DNA of 64,000 nt from Castanopsis chinensis (lineage: Eukaryota > Streptophyta > Magnoliopsida > Fagales > Fagaceae). The position numbers and the translations under genes were made by a program. Of this stretch, positions 23,072 to 34,685 are shown one piece after another. The notes below the pieces were generated by a model, which did not search any database, was not told the origin of the DNA, and saw only the letters and a program-made list of their open reading frames with translations. The DNA is taken from contig JAVQMG010000129.1 of the NCBI GenBank assembly GCA_032878915.1, positions 5,278,001-5,342,000 on the forward strand. Reading direction: 5' to 3'. Position 1 is the first letter of the stretch. Every line of letters starts with the position of its first letter.

Positions 23072-25339
23072 TTACGAAGCGGAAGGAGCAGTTGACGGGG
23101 ACAGGACGACAACCGGGGTAGAAGGGTCGGCACTAGACTTAGCCGCATCAAGCCCGGCTGACGGGTCCAAGGTGACGGACCTCTTCAGGGCAGGTTGGGC
23201 AAGAACAAAGCCGCCGTCTCTCGAGTCTGCCTTGGGATCGGTAGACTCGTCATCCACCTCGAGCATGGAATCACCCGCCGGGGTTGACGGTATGGGCTCA
23301 TCCATGTTTATCCCAGACAAATCCAAATCGGGATGGGCGCGCTTCGTCTGCTTCAAGCAATCTTCGAAGCCGTCAGCATAATAGACGGCGCAGGAATCAA
23401 TGAATTGTTGAGAATCTTTGAATTCCGCCACGGCGTCATTCCTGGCCGTCTCTACCTAACTCATCAGCGCTTGAAGCTCCTTCTCCGCCGTCGTCCTTGC
23501 CTCGTCAGCCAGGCCTCGTTGACGAGCCTCCTCCGTCAGCATGTCCGTCAGTCTCTTCACCTCCTTGGTTAGGTGAATGTTGGCCTCCTTGTACTGCTGC
23601 TAAGCGTCAACAGCATTCCTTAGCCGAGTATGCAGACGGGAGACCACAGCTTCCTTATCCGCGCATTTGTCCCGCAAGTACTTCATCCGGATCATGGCCT
23701 GCAAAAACATGAAAATAACGTCAGTCCGCTATAGGGTCGACCATGTGGCCTGACAGGAGGAAGGAATAGTATACCCGAGTGAGGTCGAAGATCCCTGACG
23801 CCCCTAGCTCCTCCGTCGACTGGTTGTCACACAGCTCCATCTCCTCTTCCTTAAGGATGGACTCCGCCACCTCTACGGCATAGTCCTTATGGGTAAGAAG
23901 GTGACGGACGGAATCTGGAGTGACGACCCCTGACGCCGTCATCAGGACTTTGCCAGCCCCGGGAGAAGCTCTTGGGGGCGACGGCCTCTTGGCAGTTTTG
24001 TCCCCAGAAGAAGGGACTACTTTCTTCCCGGATCGGTCGTCCGCCCCGTCAGCCTTCCTCTTGACGCCTTTCTTCCCGACGGGCTTAGGAATTGACGACG
24101 GCATCGCCTCACCTCTAGCCCTCTCCTCCTCCTGCTTCTTCTTAGCAGCGGCAGCACGGATTCTCTGTTTTGCCGCCTCCATTTCTGTTAAAGATAAAAA
24201 GTGAGTAAAAACAATAATAACATAAGGACAATGACGGAGGTAACTGCGAGGTACTCACGCCGACGGGATAATTCGTTTAGTCTACGAGTTTCGTCTGATG
24301 GTTCGGGACCACCGCAATATAGGTGCAGAGTGTCTAGGGTGATTAGGTCCCGGCACCTCCTTTCGTCTAGAGGAATCGATGTCACCCGGCGAATGAACTC
24401 CTCTTGCTCTGCGGTTATGTGAGGACGAACGTTGGCTGAAAGAAAAACAGACGGGGTTAGAAATCAATCAGATCTAGGCAAAAAGAGGGGCCGACGGGGT
24501 CAACCTGAATCCCTAACATGTGCCCAAGTGTTGTCAAAAAAACCATATGGCATTGACGACCACTCTTCTTCGCGGCACACCCAGTTCGTCCCTTCAACGA
24601 AAAAGTATCTCCCTTTCCAATTCCTATTAGAGTCAGGCATATCTGACACTAACTTCAGCTCTCTCGACCTAACAGAGAAGTGATAAAACCCCTTGGACGA
24701 GGAAATATGTTGTGGACGGTAGCACCAAAAGAACTCGTTTAGAGTTAACTGACGGTGCCCCCCGCTGAGACGACCCCACAAAATCTCCGTACCAATGAAA
24801 GTCCTCCACGCATTGGGGGCAATCTGGCTGACGGAGATGCCTAAAAAGTTAGTTAACTGACGGTACAATCTCGTCAGTGGTAATCTCAAGCCCGCCGCAA
24901 ACATGGCATCATACATGCCCACATCTGCTGTTCGGCCAGTATAACACCGCTCGCCCTCCGCAGGGAGACGGATTGGGATGTCGTCTGGGATTTGGTAGCG
25001 GGCCCTTAATGTGTTGAAAACATTTTCTGACATCGTCGGTAAAAAACTGTTGACGGACCATTCAAGGGGGAGGATGAAAGGGCGATCATCACCAGGGGCT
25101 CCGAAGGTGCTCTTTAGTGTTTCCTCATCACCGTCATCCTCACTCCCGTCAGTAGCTCTCTCTTTCTCCCTACCACCCCCATCCTCACTTCCACTACCAC
25201 TTCCATCCACCTCGTCAGAAGAATGGGCCGATGTGTCCCTTTCTAACGACCAGGACAAGCCCTCCTCGGGCTGAAGACCTGACGGGAAGATCTCGTCATA
25301 ACCCGCTCCCTCACGGACTGACGATTGTTCACTCGACAT
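23072..25339 (-). pseudogene. Antisense four-exon gene of element B with two nonsense codons
   Basis: Exon 1 25339 to about 24505, exon 2 24435-24259, exon 3 24184-23775, exon 4 23698-23072; the phases are 1, 1, 0 as in element A. Introns begin GTTGAC, GTGAGT and GTATAC and end with CAG. The joined frame has 683 codons. In-frame TAG codons lie at 23602-23600 and 23458-23456, both in the C-terminal coiled-coil exon. The protein parallels that of A: start MSSE, acidic N terminus, a shared core with PNAWR and SDSNRNWK-type motifs, exon 2 with YCGGPEPS, a basic stretch with KKGVKRK, then coiled coil and YADGFEDCLK. The exon 1 donor is the weakest site. Confidence 0.78.
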
Positions 25340-25589
25340 CTGACTACCTACAAAGGATGGTTGTTGTTCTAAGAACCTAGGCCAACGACTTCGCTAAAGG
25401 TACAGGGTAGAAAAATAAAAAAGAACCGAAAGAAGAAAAAAAAACTTACAAGTGACGTATGACGTAAGACGACGGTCTCAAAGCAGTTGACGGCTTCAAG
25501 GTAGACAGACGAACAGGAGTTGTAAACTTGACGCTTTGGCTCTCAAAAATTACAAATGATGGAAAGTTTGAAATGAGGGAAGTAAGAGG

Positions 25590-25598
25590 TATATATAG
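25590..25598 (-). promoter_or_regulatory. TATA-like box for the antisense gene of element B
   Basis: The minus strand reads CTATATATA, about 251 bp upstream of the antisense start at 25339, matching the spacing of 240 bp in element A. Confidence 0.5.
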
Positions 25599-25707
25599 GA
25601 AAAAGAGGCACGGAAGACGAAGCGACACGCTCGTCGCAGATCGAGGCGAATCAAACTAGACCACGTGTCCTAGCATTTAATGAAGGACGCGCCAGGTTTT
25701 AGATATA

Positions 25708-25750
25708 TACTCCATAGCACGTCGGGACAGGCTGACGAGGCTATGGAGTA
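25708..25750 (+). other. Stem-loop beside the polypurine tract, element B
   Basis: TACTCCATAGC (25708-25718) pairs perfectly with GCTATGGAGTA (25740-25750) around a 21-nt loop and is followed directly by the polypurine tract. The total span of 43 nt equals that of element A. Confidence 0.72.
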
Positions 25751-25759
25751 GGGGGCAGC
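25751..25759 (+). other. Polypurine tract of element B
   Basis: GGGGGCAGC directly precedes the 3' LTR and is identical to that of element A. Confidence 0.85.
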
Positions 25760-26352
25760 TGATAAGGGTTATCCTAATGACATTAAGCTGACGAGCCTGG
25801 GGCTGACGACCCCAGAGCTGACGACCTCAACTTTGGGCTACCTGAGGCTGACGACCCGAAGCATATGGAGACCTAAGGCTGACGGCCTCAGGACACAAGC
25901 AAGCCTAACGCATAGCCAGGCCGACGGGGACAGGCTGACGAAGGTTAGCCTCGGCTCCATCCACAACCTTACTTGACCAACACGTACACATAAATGATTC
26001 TTGAACCACATGCCTGGTTAAGGAGACTCCTACAAGGACAAGGATTTTAGGAGATACGTGAGATCCAAGCATTATTGTCCTAAAAGGAAAAGAACTCCTT
26101 GACCAAGGCTTGAATCTCGGCCCAACGCTACTATAAAATACCCCAAGACCCTCTCAAAGGAAGGTACGCACAAATAACCCAACTCTAGCACTCTAGCGTT
26201 GAAAGTAAAGGTTTCTAACTTGACCTTCGGAGGGTCTTCGGCCGGTACCACACCGGTACCCTTCTTTAGGTCTTCACTCTCTTTGTTGTGCAGGTACGTC
26301 ATCAGGAGCACGTGCGGACCGTGTAGCCTACTGAGGATTTTGGACATCATCA
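25760..26352 (+). repeat. 3' LTR of element B
   Basis: It is 593 bp, the same length as the 5' LTR, with 7 transitions between them and no indel. The TATAAAATA box is at 26132-26140. Confidence 0.96.
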
Positions 26353-26357
26353 GGGGG

Positions 26358-26463
26358 GAAAAAGATTACATGATTCTAGTGATCCTGAGAAGTTGGCAGT
26401 TATAACTCGTGCGAAGCAATTAGAAAATAGACTAGCCCCTGGGGTGAAATTGGTGATACTATA
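26358..26463 (+). pseudogene. Exon-like host remnant at the element B insertion site
   Basis: If one copy of the GGGGG duplication is kept and element B removed, a frame runs from about 15940 into 26358-26463 and ends at TAA (26461-26463). It reads a Lys-rich stretch and then SDPEKLAVITRAKQLENR. An AG acceptor-like site (GAGTAG) lies just upstream at about 15939. This looks like the last exon, or a fragment, of a host gene into which B inserted. I do not recognise the protein. Confidence 0.3.
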
Positions 26464-28180
26464 AGGACAGTTTACAGTATCACAAACACTAGAATGTGAA
26501 ATTATGATATTTGATTTGTTTATCTGTACCAATGTTTTGAATGCCATTTTGAAGCTCATTTTAGTTTGTCCGTTAGAAATGTGATATTTTGGTATCAAAA
26601 AAAAATTATGACGTGTGGACCCCAGGATCACTACATTTGCCTTGATGTGCTGGTAAGGCCAGCTCAATAGGTGATGCAATTGATACAACCGCTTAGGGCC
26701 CCCAAATAAAATAAGGCCCCCACTTATAAAAAAAAATTATATATATAATATATTCATCTATATATTTTAATTAAAAAAAAATTTAAGCGCTTTTATTGAT
26801 CAATAAAATGCATTAAAAATGCCTCATTGTATCCTAAAATACAGAAGATTAAAAAAGAAAAGAAAAACAAAAAAACAAAAATTGTCAATCTTCAGCTAAC
26901 AAAATTAAATTTTAGGAAACAAATTTATTAACTCATTCTTGAAATATGCTAAATCAAAATTAATATTAGACAAATTTATTAATAATACAACATAATTATC
27001 TTGAACTGTGCTAAAATAGATATTATAAATTTAAAAATCGAAAGAAAAACCTCTTATCTCTCTACGACTCTACCTCTCCATCTATCTTCTTACCTTTCTT
27101 TTCTTCATCTTCATCTTCATCTTAATTCTTAATCTTTTTCCATAAACTCAATCGGTCATCTTAGCTTAGCTTGAAATTTTTCTTTATGAATTCCCTTCAA
27201 TTCACAATTACCAGAGGTAATATTCTTCCCTCTATACCTTTCCAAAAATGAAGATGACGACTCTTCTATTTATTTAACTTAAGTTATATATTTTTCTAGT
27301 TTATTTTACTTTGATGGGAGTCCATCATGTAATTATGTGACACGTTTTTTTTCTATGATAGGACCCCTTTTCTGCTATGATAGTCACAGGATGATAGAGT
27401 ACAGGCTGGACGCTGGAAATCTCACATCTGTGGACTGCTGATCTGCACTGCTGCACAGGCGCATAGCAGCACAGGCTGCACAGTACGCAACTGTGCAGTG
27501 GAGCCCGCACTGTGCAGCCCGAGTTATCCAACACGGTTTCTCACCCCTTTTATTTTTTTTTTTTTTTCACGATTTCTCACTTTATCAATTACTAGTACGG
27601 AATTCATGCTATCACGCAGGAACAGATGTAATTTAATTAAATAATAAAAATAAATATATTACATTTTATTGTTAAAGTGATATTATTGGTTTTGTTTTTT
27701 ATTTATTTATTAATCATGAGTTTGGTCATGTTTAAAAGACTTAATTTATTCATACTTAAAAAAAATTAGCATTATGTAATTTTTTAACAAATATTTTTAT
27801 CATACAAAATTCTAATGAAAGAATGTTTCATAGACATATATATTCAAGGTTAATTCATACACGGTACATATAGCTATGATTAAGTTGTTTTATCACAAAT
27901 CATTTTTAGTAAAATATTTTAATTAATTAAATGTACATCTCATAACAATATATAACAATAGAATAATGTAAATCTCATAAAATTTTTTAAATTAATTAAA
28001 ATCACTAAAATTATCAGCATAAAACGTAAAGACAAACAAATAGGATAAGTACTAATTCCTTAAAAAAAAACTTATAATGAGTTGAGACAACTACAAAAAT
28101 AATCTTTGATATTTGAAGAATAATGGGATTACAATTTCCTTTTGAAATTGGGTAAAGACTTGTGCTGATAACGTGTTATG

Positions 28181-28390
28181 AAAAAGAAAAAATACATGCA
28201 ATATCAATGATAGGAAAACAAAACAATTTTATAATTAAACAATAAAAATTATTGACAAAAAGGAAAGAAAGTATAAGCAGATGAAAGAAAATAACATGCA
28301 ACATCAATCATAGGAAAACCATAAAATTATATAATTAAACAATAAAAAATTTCAACAAAAAGGAACGACAGTATAGGCAGATGAAAGAAA
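28181..28390. repeat. Two tandem copies of a 105-bp AT-rich unit
   Basis: Both copies share ATAGGAAAAC, TATAATTAAACAATAAAAA and GCAGATGAAAGAAA in order, at about 28181-28285 and 28286-28390. Confidence 0.7.
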
Positions 28391-28616
28391 GCAGTAATCA
28401 CACCTTAGAAATAGTTAGAATTCGTTTTGCAAAGCATAAACCAGGACTATGAAAACTGTAAAGACAAGTACAATCGGAATATCTAAAGAACCTCTTTTTA
28501 TATAAGATATAGAAATGTCCAAATACATCATCATTGATACCGAGAGATTCTTTTGAAATTCCATAACATTGATTGAAGAAGAGGGGAGTTGTATATTAAG
28601 GTGCCTAAATCGATGT

Positions 28617-28722
28617 GGAAAAGGGAGGTGAACCTGAAAATACATGAGTGTAGAAAAGAAAAGTAAACCTGAAAATATGTGGGTGTAGAAAAGGGAGATG
28701 AACCTGAACATACACGGCTGTG
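28617..28722. repeat. Short tandem repeat (about 43 bp, up to three copies)
   Basis: AAAAGGGAGGTGAACCTGAA recurs with changes after GTGTAGAAAAG at about 28650 and 28690. It follows no gene. An AT microsatellite lies at about 28859-28886, and a 23-bp unit with CATTATATATGTTATTTTTT repeats near 29125-29170. Confidence 0.6.
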
Positions 28723-28859
28723 AAAAAAAAAGAAAAAAAAAGAAGCACATCAAAATTACAACAGATGGAGGAAAATTAGACTCCAATTTTATATTTACAT
28801 TGACACATGACACAATATAGATTAGAATTGCAATTGGAGTTTCTTTCTGCTTCACCTAT

Positions 28860-28890
<31 letters not shown>

Positions 28891-29397
28891 TCAATTAATA
28901 ATTTGACGTGTATTTTATCAACTCATTTGTATTATAGTTACACTAATTTATTGAACTATATATTAAATTAATTTTTATTTGTACAGGTTTAGACTTTAAA
29001 GTGGTCATAGCTTTAGAAAATTTGCAATAACCAGGTTCTATTGTTCTATACTTTAAATTTTATTTTTAGTTAAAATATCATTTTTAATTATAAATGGTGT
29101 TTTATTTATCTATAAATATTTTCTCATTATATATGTTATTTTTTCATTATATATGTTATTTTTTCATTATATATATTTTCTAATTAAATAAAAAAAATTC
29201 AATATATATATTATTTAATTAATATTTAAATATAAAAAGATCCCACTTAAAATTTTCGCCTAAGACCTCAAAGTTGTTGATGAGCCGGCCTATGTGCAGG
29301 CTTGATACCAACTCAATTATGACTCGTACAAATAATATATTATGACATGTGTGGACCTAGGAGGCTAGGAAAGTTGCCATGATGGGCGGGCTTGATA

Positions 29398-29636
29398 CCC
29401 GTTTGGGTGCGTTTTACGTCCACATGTGGACGCAAATGCATTTCACCCTTTTTTTTTTTTTCGTTTCCGCTGCAGGGGGACAAATGAACTGTGCGCGTAT
29501 TGTGCACGTACTGTTCATGTACTTTTTCATAATTTTATATTAAAAATAGGTCCTGCAATACTATTCACATATTTAAAAATTATTTTGGTACAATATTTTC
29601 AGTTTTCAACAATAAGCTCTATCCAAACGGACTCTC
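29398..29636. mobile_element. MITE-like element of the CCGTTTGGAT-type
   Basis: The left end CCCGTTTGGGTGCG and the right end, reverse-read as GAGTCCGTTTGGATAG, share CCGTTTGG. The right 120 bp (from ATTAAAAATAGGTCCTGCA) match DNA inside intron 2 of the EG45-like gene (about 14938-15050), so this is a dispersed family. Confidence 0.45.
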
Positions 29637-29707
29637 AATTACTCAACGATTTGAGCTCTTCTGTTTATACGAATCTGAGTCTCCTGAGACGATGGAAGTT
29701 TTGAGAC

Positions 29708-30355
29708 CTATTTAATTATGTGACCAAGTAATAGTAAATTTATGCAAAATAGAAATAGAAAAATAGTAAAAACAATTACAGAAGGAATATTGAAAAAATT
29801 TACGTACGTGGTTCTACTTATGTTCATGAGTGGCGTTGAGGAAAACATTTCATAAAAAAAAAAAATAAGAGTTACTATAAAGATGACACCAGAAATACTC
29901 TCACAAAACCCAAACCCTAAAAAACATCCCTCACCAAAAGCGTAACACCACGGCTTGAACTCTACACAATATTGCAGCGCACTCATATTATATTTTGGAA
30001 TAGTTGCCGCAAAACACAAATATATATAAGCCAAGTTATTTAAGCTAGGGCTGCAAGCCTGCAACACCAAATAAAAGACAGTCGACTAATATCCAACGTA
30101 TATATTGGGATTTATGGCGCACATAATGTGCACCTATTTCAAGACACCAATGAACAAATCTCTCCCTGCTTGAATCGGTCATCAAGCCATGCAAATGAAA
30201 CTCCTTTAGTGCCTCTACCAAAGCCCCTAAGTCACATACTACAAACACCAATTAAGTACAAGCAATGCTTGAACTTGTGCAAAGGAACCGACTTGGTTAC
30301 CATATTCTTTGGATTATCAATTATACCAACCTTTCTAACTGCAAAGGTGCCTTAA
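29708..30355 (-). pseudogene. Antisense remnant of a Ty1/copia 3' end (RNase H tail plus LTR-like DNA)
   Basis: On the minus strand 30355-30232 encodes a tail with NPKNMVTKSVPLHKFKHCL, which matches the usual C terminus of plant copia RNase H, followed by a stop. The next 500 bp look like a copia 3' end and LTR. No LTR partner or target duplication is seen. The fragment is old and truncated. Confidence 0.6.
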
Positions 30356-30359
30356 GATA

Positions 30360-32328
30360 TAGTCTCGCAATTAAAATGATATTTGACATCAATGATATTT
30401 GAGGTGGGTTCCCCACTTCCAATTTTTGAAAAAAAAAATTGAAATTATCCTAAATAATTTGAGAATTTTTAAATAACTTTATTATTTTGACCCCCATACC
30501 TAATAACATACATATATATCTAAGAATTCCAAAAATAAACATAATTTTCATTTAAATAAAATACAATCCATAAATACATATGTCAATAAAATACAATAAT
30601 TAATGATTCAGCATATGTGTGTATGTGTTTCTCAAAAAAAAAAAAAAAAAATCATTCAGCATCTTTAAAATAAATACACAAGTATTTTAACAATTATCTC
30701 AACAAAATGAAGGAAAAAAATTATAATTTTCAATTCCAACACATTTATGGCTTACTTGTACATAGTACTAGAAAAACAGAAAAGTCATCAATACTTGATA
30801 ACTTTAGATCTCTAAAAGAGGCGTAGGTTACAATTTTGAAATAAGATAATTAAATTTTGTGTTATTTTATGTTTTGCGACTTTGTCCATTTTATAGTTGA
30901 TTAAAGATATTAAATCGTTTTGTCAATCTTGTCTCAAGATTGTTTAATTTTAATTAATACACTTTTGTTTATAGCACATATTGAGTTATGAAGAATTATA
31001 CATTACTATTTTACATTCATATACACAAAAATAATAATAATAATAATTATATATGGTACCCCTAAAGATAAATTTCTGATTCTGTTACTGTAGTTCTCTC
31101 ATGATACATCTAGCATTACCTTTTGTGAGAGAGATATTACATGCAACCATTACATAAAATAATAAATTCAAATCTTAAGAAGACACCGTCTTATCGTAAC
31201 ACTAAGAATTTTTTTTTTCCATTTTTAATATATCGGTTTTCATTGATTCCTATGTCCAACAACTTCTCAAGAAACATCCCTATTACTTTGGACGCAAGGA
31301 CAAAACCAGAATTTTTTCTTTGCGGTTCGATTATTAACAAAAAATTTCACCATTGAATAATTATAATAACACAAAGATTCAAGAAAAATTATTACAGGTA
31401 AAAAAAAAACTTGAGCCTATGTTTATAATGGGATTACATATGAAAATAAAAAATAATTTAAATTTGAATTGCATATTTATAGTCTCAATTCCACCATTTT
31501 CTCTAATAATCAATCCCATAATTTCTTGAAATTAATATCTTGATTTCGCCTTCAATGATATGGAAAGTGAAATATACTTTCTAATACTTTTCTGTTATCA
31601 AATGTCGTCAATTGGCGACCAGTTGTCGAACTTTGAGTTTTCTTTGATTGACAAGTTTTCGCCATTTTTTGGCTGATTCATGAGTTTCTGCCACTTACTC
31701 AGAGTTTCCACCATTTTTTGGCTGATCTTTGAATTTCCTTCCCGATCTCACTTCTCTTTTTTTGTCGATTCAATTTTTTTTTCTTTATTTGTTTGATTTT
31801 TCTTGTTAATGGGTGTGTGGGTTTGTTCAATAATGGATCTGGATCTTTCTTTTTGTTAATAATTTTTTTTTTTTTTTTTTTGCATAAATTAATATCCGGA
31901 TTTGGTATGTGGATATTTTATCATTCTGCATTAGGTCAAACGCCTGAAAATATTTTTCAGAGCATTTTTAGAAATTCAACCAAACACTGGAAAAGCACAC
32001 ATTTTCCATGCCAATGTTTTCTGATGAAACCATTTTTTGCATTAGAAAATATTTTATAATGAAACAAACTTTGGGACCTCGATATCATTTCACCAAAAAT
32101 TAATTATTATTCTCTATTTTTTGGATTTTTTTTGTACAATTTTGAAGACCTTTTGTTTATGTAAAACGGGGTCTGAAAACCCTTTTATAAATTTTGGGGG
32201 ATAGAGAGGGCCTTCGGCCTAAGTCTAAGTGGCCGAGGCATTAAGCCGACCCTGAACATACACTTTATTTTTCCACAAAAAACACCACTACATATATTAT
32301 TAAAGAAAAATTGTGGGGCCCAAGGGGG
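30360..32328. other. AT-rich intergenic DNA with transposon fragments
   Basis: No gene is supported. About 31921-32070 resembles a plant MITE (GAAAATATTTTTCAGAG.. and ..GAAAATATTTTATAATG). The reverse of about 32203-32252 (CAGGGTCGGCTTAATGCCTC) looks like a hAT-type end. Homopolymer A and T runs are common. Confidence 0.4.
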
Positions 32329-32336
32329 GCCATGAC

Positions 32337-33571
32337 TAGACATGGCAAAACGGGTCAAATTTTTTTGACCCGACCCGACCCGATCCGAAAAATACTCGAC
32401 CCGAACCCGATTTTTTTGACCCGAAATAAAAACGGGTTGACCCGTGACCCGACCCGTATTTTTAGTGTTTTTTGCGGGTCAACCCGACCCGACCCGCAAC
32501 CTGAACCGAACCCGAATCACTTTTTTAAAACTTTTTTTTTTTGGTAAAAAAAAAGTAAAATTAAGACAATAGTAGTTTAATTGTTTATTGTGAGTTTTAA
32601 GAAACAATTGATACATTTACATATGCAAATTAATTGAAAGATAAAAAGTTGAGCATTCTGTAATGAGTAAAAATTTTTAGATTTTAAATAGCAAAGTACA
32701 TGCCAAGATAATATGGTTACAATAGAGTTAAAAATATAGATTTAAAATTATAAACATGTGTGAGAAACAATTACAAGTGTAAAAATAGTGAAGCCAAAGT
32801 ATTAAATTAGCATAAATTATGAATGCTTAGACATATTTTTTAACAATTTATGTCCAAAATAAACGGCTTTTCAAAATAAATTATAATATTTCCTAAAGTA
32901 TGTGTTGCTTAACAATGATATGATATTCATAAAAGAGACCATGTATAAATAAGTAAGCAATCCAATTTTAATGTATATCTCAAATTGAAATAGAGTGTTA
33001 ACCACAATTGATAATAGATTATAAAATTAATTTTCAAGATTGTAAATTTCTTATATGTTTTTATTATTTATCAAATAAGTTATCCAATAAGTAATTTGTA
33101 ATTTTGTTTTATATTTTGGAATGTTGATATTGTGTAGAAATAAAACGTGTATTTGTTTTCCTTATGTTTGTGTTATTTTGTTTTAGATAGCAATGTTAGG
33201 ATTTGTATAATTTTAAAATTATTGAATAAGTATTAATAAGTTTAACTGAATTTTTCTATCAAAAAAAAAAAAGTTTAACTGAATTCATTCTTGATATAAG
33301 TTGTGAAGTCAAAATAATGCATTTTACATAAAATAATTTGTTGCATAACTTTTCAAATGACAAATACATGTTGTTTTATTTATTAAAAAAAAAAATTCAT
33401 GTGAAAAATACTGGTCAATACGGGTCAACCCGACCCGACCCGCAACCCGATTGACCCGAACCCGTTTTTAACCCGCTTAAGATGACCCGTTTTTGACTTG
33501 TGACCCGTTTGACCTGCAACCCGATTGACCCGACCCGAACCCGACCCGATCCGCCCGTTTTGCCATGTCTA
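32337..33571. mobile_element. Non-autonomous hAT-type element (1235 bp) with 8-bp target duplication
   Basis: Perfect 18-bp terminal inverted repeats TAGACATGGCAAAACGGG are flanked by the 8-bp direct repeat GCCATGAC (32329-32336 and 33572-33579). Both sub-terminal regions (about 32350-32520 and 33418-33560) are packed with GACCCG/CGGGTC units; the 900-bp centre is AT-rich with no transposase. The 8-bp duplication and sub-terminal hexamer arrays are typical of hAT elements, where such repeats bind transposase. Confidence 0.88.
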
Positions 33572-33579
33572 GCCATGAC

Positions 33580-34680
33580 CTCCCCTGGTCTTAAGGTTGT
33601 TCGATTCCTGGTCCCTTGTTGGATGGATTATAAAAATAAAAAATAAAGAAATTAAAGAAGTAGAAGGAAAGAAAAACGAAGCATGTAAAAGCATTCATAT
33701 TAATTCGTGTATAATAAAAAAATGTGCAAATTTTACACATTTTTGCTTAAAAATAACCCACATCATCAATCTGTGTATAATTGTATAAATTTACAAATTT
33801 TCTACCGTGTAAATTTTTATTAACACTATTCATTTTACATTTAATTATTCATACTTTCTTTACATATCTCAAGAATGAAAAAGAGAGTAGATGGTAATTA
33901 TTGTGCGAAGAAAAAGAAGTAAATAAAAAATTTTAAAAAATTGATATTTTAATGAAATTTAATATAAAATAAATAATATGATGTGTAGTATTTTAAAAAG
34001 TAAGTACATAAAACTTCAAAAAATAATAATAATAAAAATAAAATAAATTCTTATGCTAAAATAAATAAGAATTTTTGGAGCAACTATGCGAACGCCCTAA
34101 ATCTAAAAGCGATATGTTTACAATGCAACAACATGAACATGATCCCATGTTACTGCTGGGACAGAGACAGAGTTGCCAGTTGCCCTCAAACAATCCCAGT
34201 ATTTCCGCCCCTGATGATGCTTAGAGTTAGACTGTTCCCCAATTTGCAATTTAAATTTGCATCGTTCGGTCCGTTATTAGTGGGCTCAGTGCACCTGCTT
34301 TTTTGTTCTTTTCCTAATTGATTGCATGTTTCCCTTTACCCTATTCAAGGGTTTTTTTTTTGAAGTCTACTAAAAAGAGTTTATTTTTAAAGAAGACAGT
34401 GCAAAACACTATGCCATTAGGGTGTGATAGTTAGGCATGACAAGTAGCACATAGCATTTTCTCTTCTTTTTTGTTTTCTTTTTAAAATAAAGAAAGAAAA
34501 CAAAACTTACAAATCTGGATTGCTTCCATTTCAAAGGTCTATTTTAAGGCTAAGATTTAGTTGAGATAAATTTGTGATTGAGAATCTACAACCTCATTTA
34601 AAAAGTCAATACATTTATAAGGAAGAGTGTTTTGAAAGGGAATATTTTCACCATTCAAAGAGTTTTTCTAACACCAAAAA
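33580..34680. other. AT-rich intergenic DNA
   Basis: I see nothing gene-like. A GC-richer stretch at about 34130-34310 has no supported product. Confidence 0.5.
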
Positions 34681-34685
34681 AGTAT

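Larger units (their letters stand above)
15960..26352 (+). mobile_element. Element B: complete Tat-type Ty3/gypsy LTR retrotransposon (10,393 bp)
   Basis: Two 593-bp LTRs (15960-16552 and 25760-26352) flank primer binding site, gag-pol, tandem array, antisense gene, stem-loop and polypurine tract. GGGGG sits on both sides (15955-15959 and 26353-26357) as the 5-bp target duplication. The LTRs differ at 7 sites, all transitions (about 1.2%), so the insertion is fairly recent. The element is a close relative of element A in the same orientation, 6.8 kb away. It carries one nonsense codon in integrase and two in the antisense gene. Confidence 0.96.
26655..29292. mobile_element. Non-autonomous hAT-like element (tentative)
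   Basis: AGGCCAGCTCA at the left and the reverse of TGAGCCGGCCT at the right make a short terminal inverted repeat, and ATGTGCTGG/ATGTGCAGG just outside could be a decayed target duplication. Inside, both ends carry GGGCCCCC-type or CCTAAGACCTC-type motifs seen in such plant elements. The 2.6-kb interior is AT-rich without a transposase. It includes a GC-rich stretch rich in GTGCAG (about 27400-27530) and internal duplications. Confidence 0.4.

Noticed and set aside
32311..32547. Open frame rich in RPDP at the left of the hAT-type element
   Set aside because: It is a translation of the GACCCG sub-terminal array.
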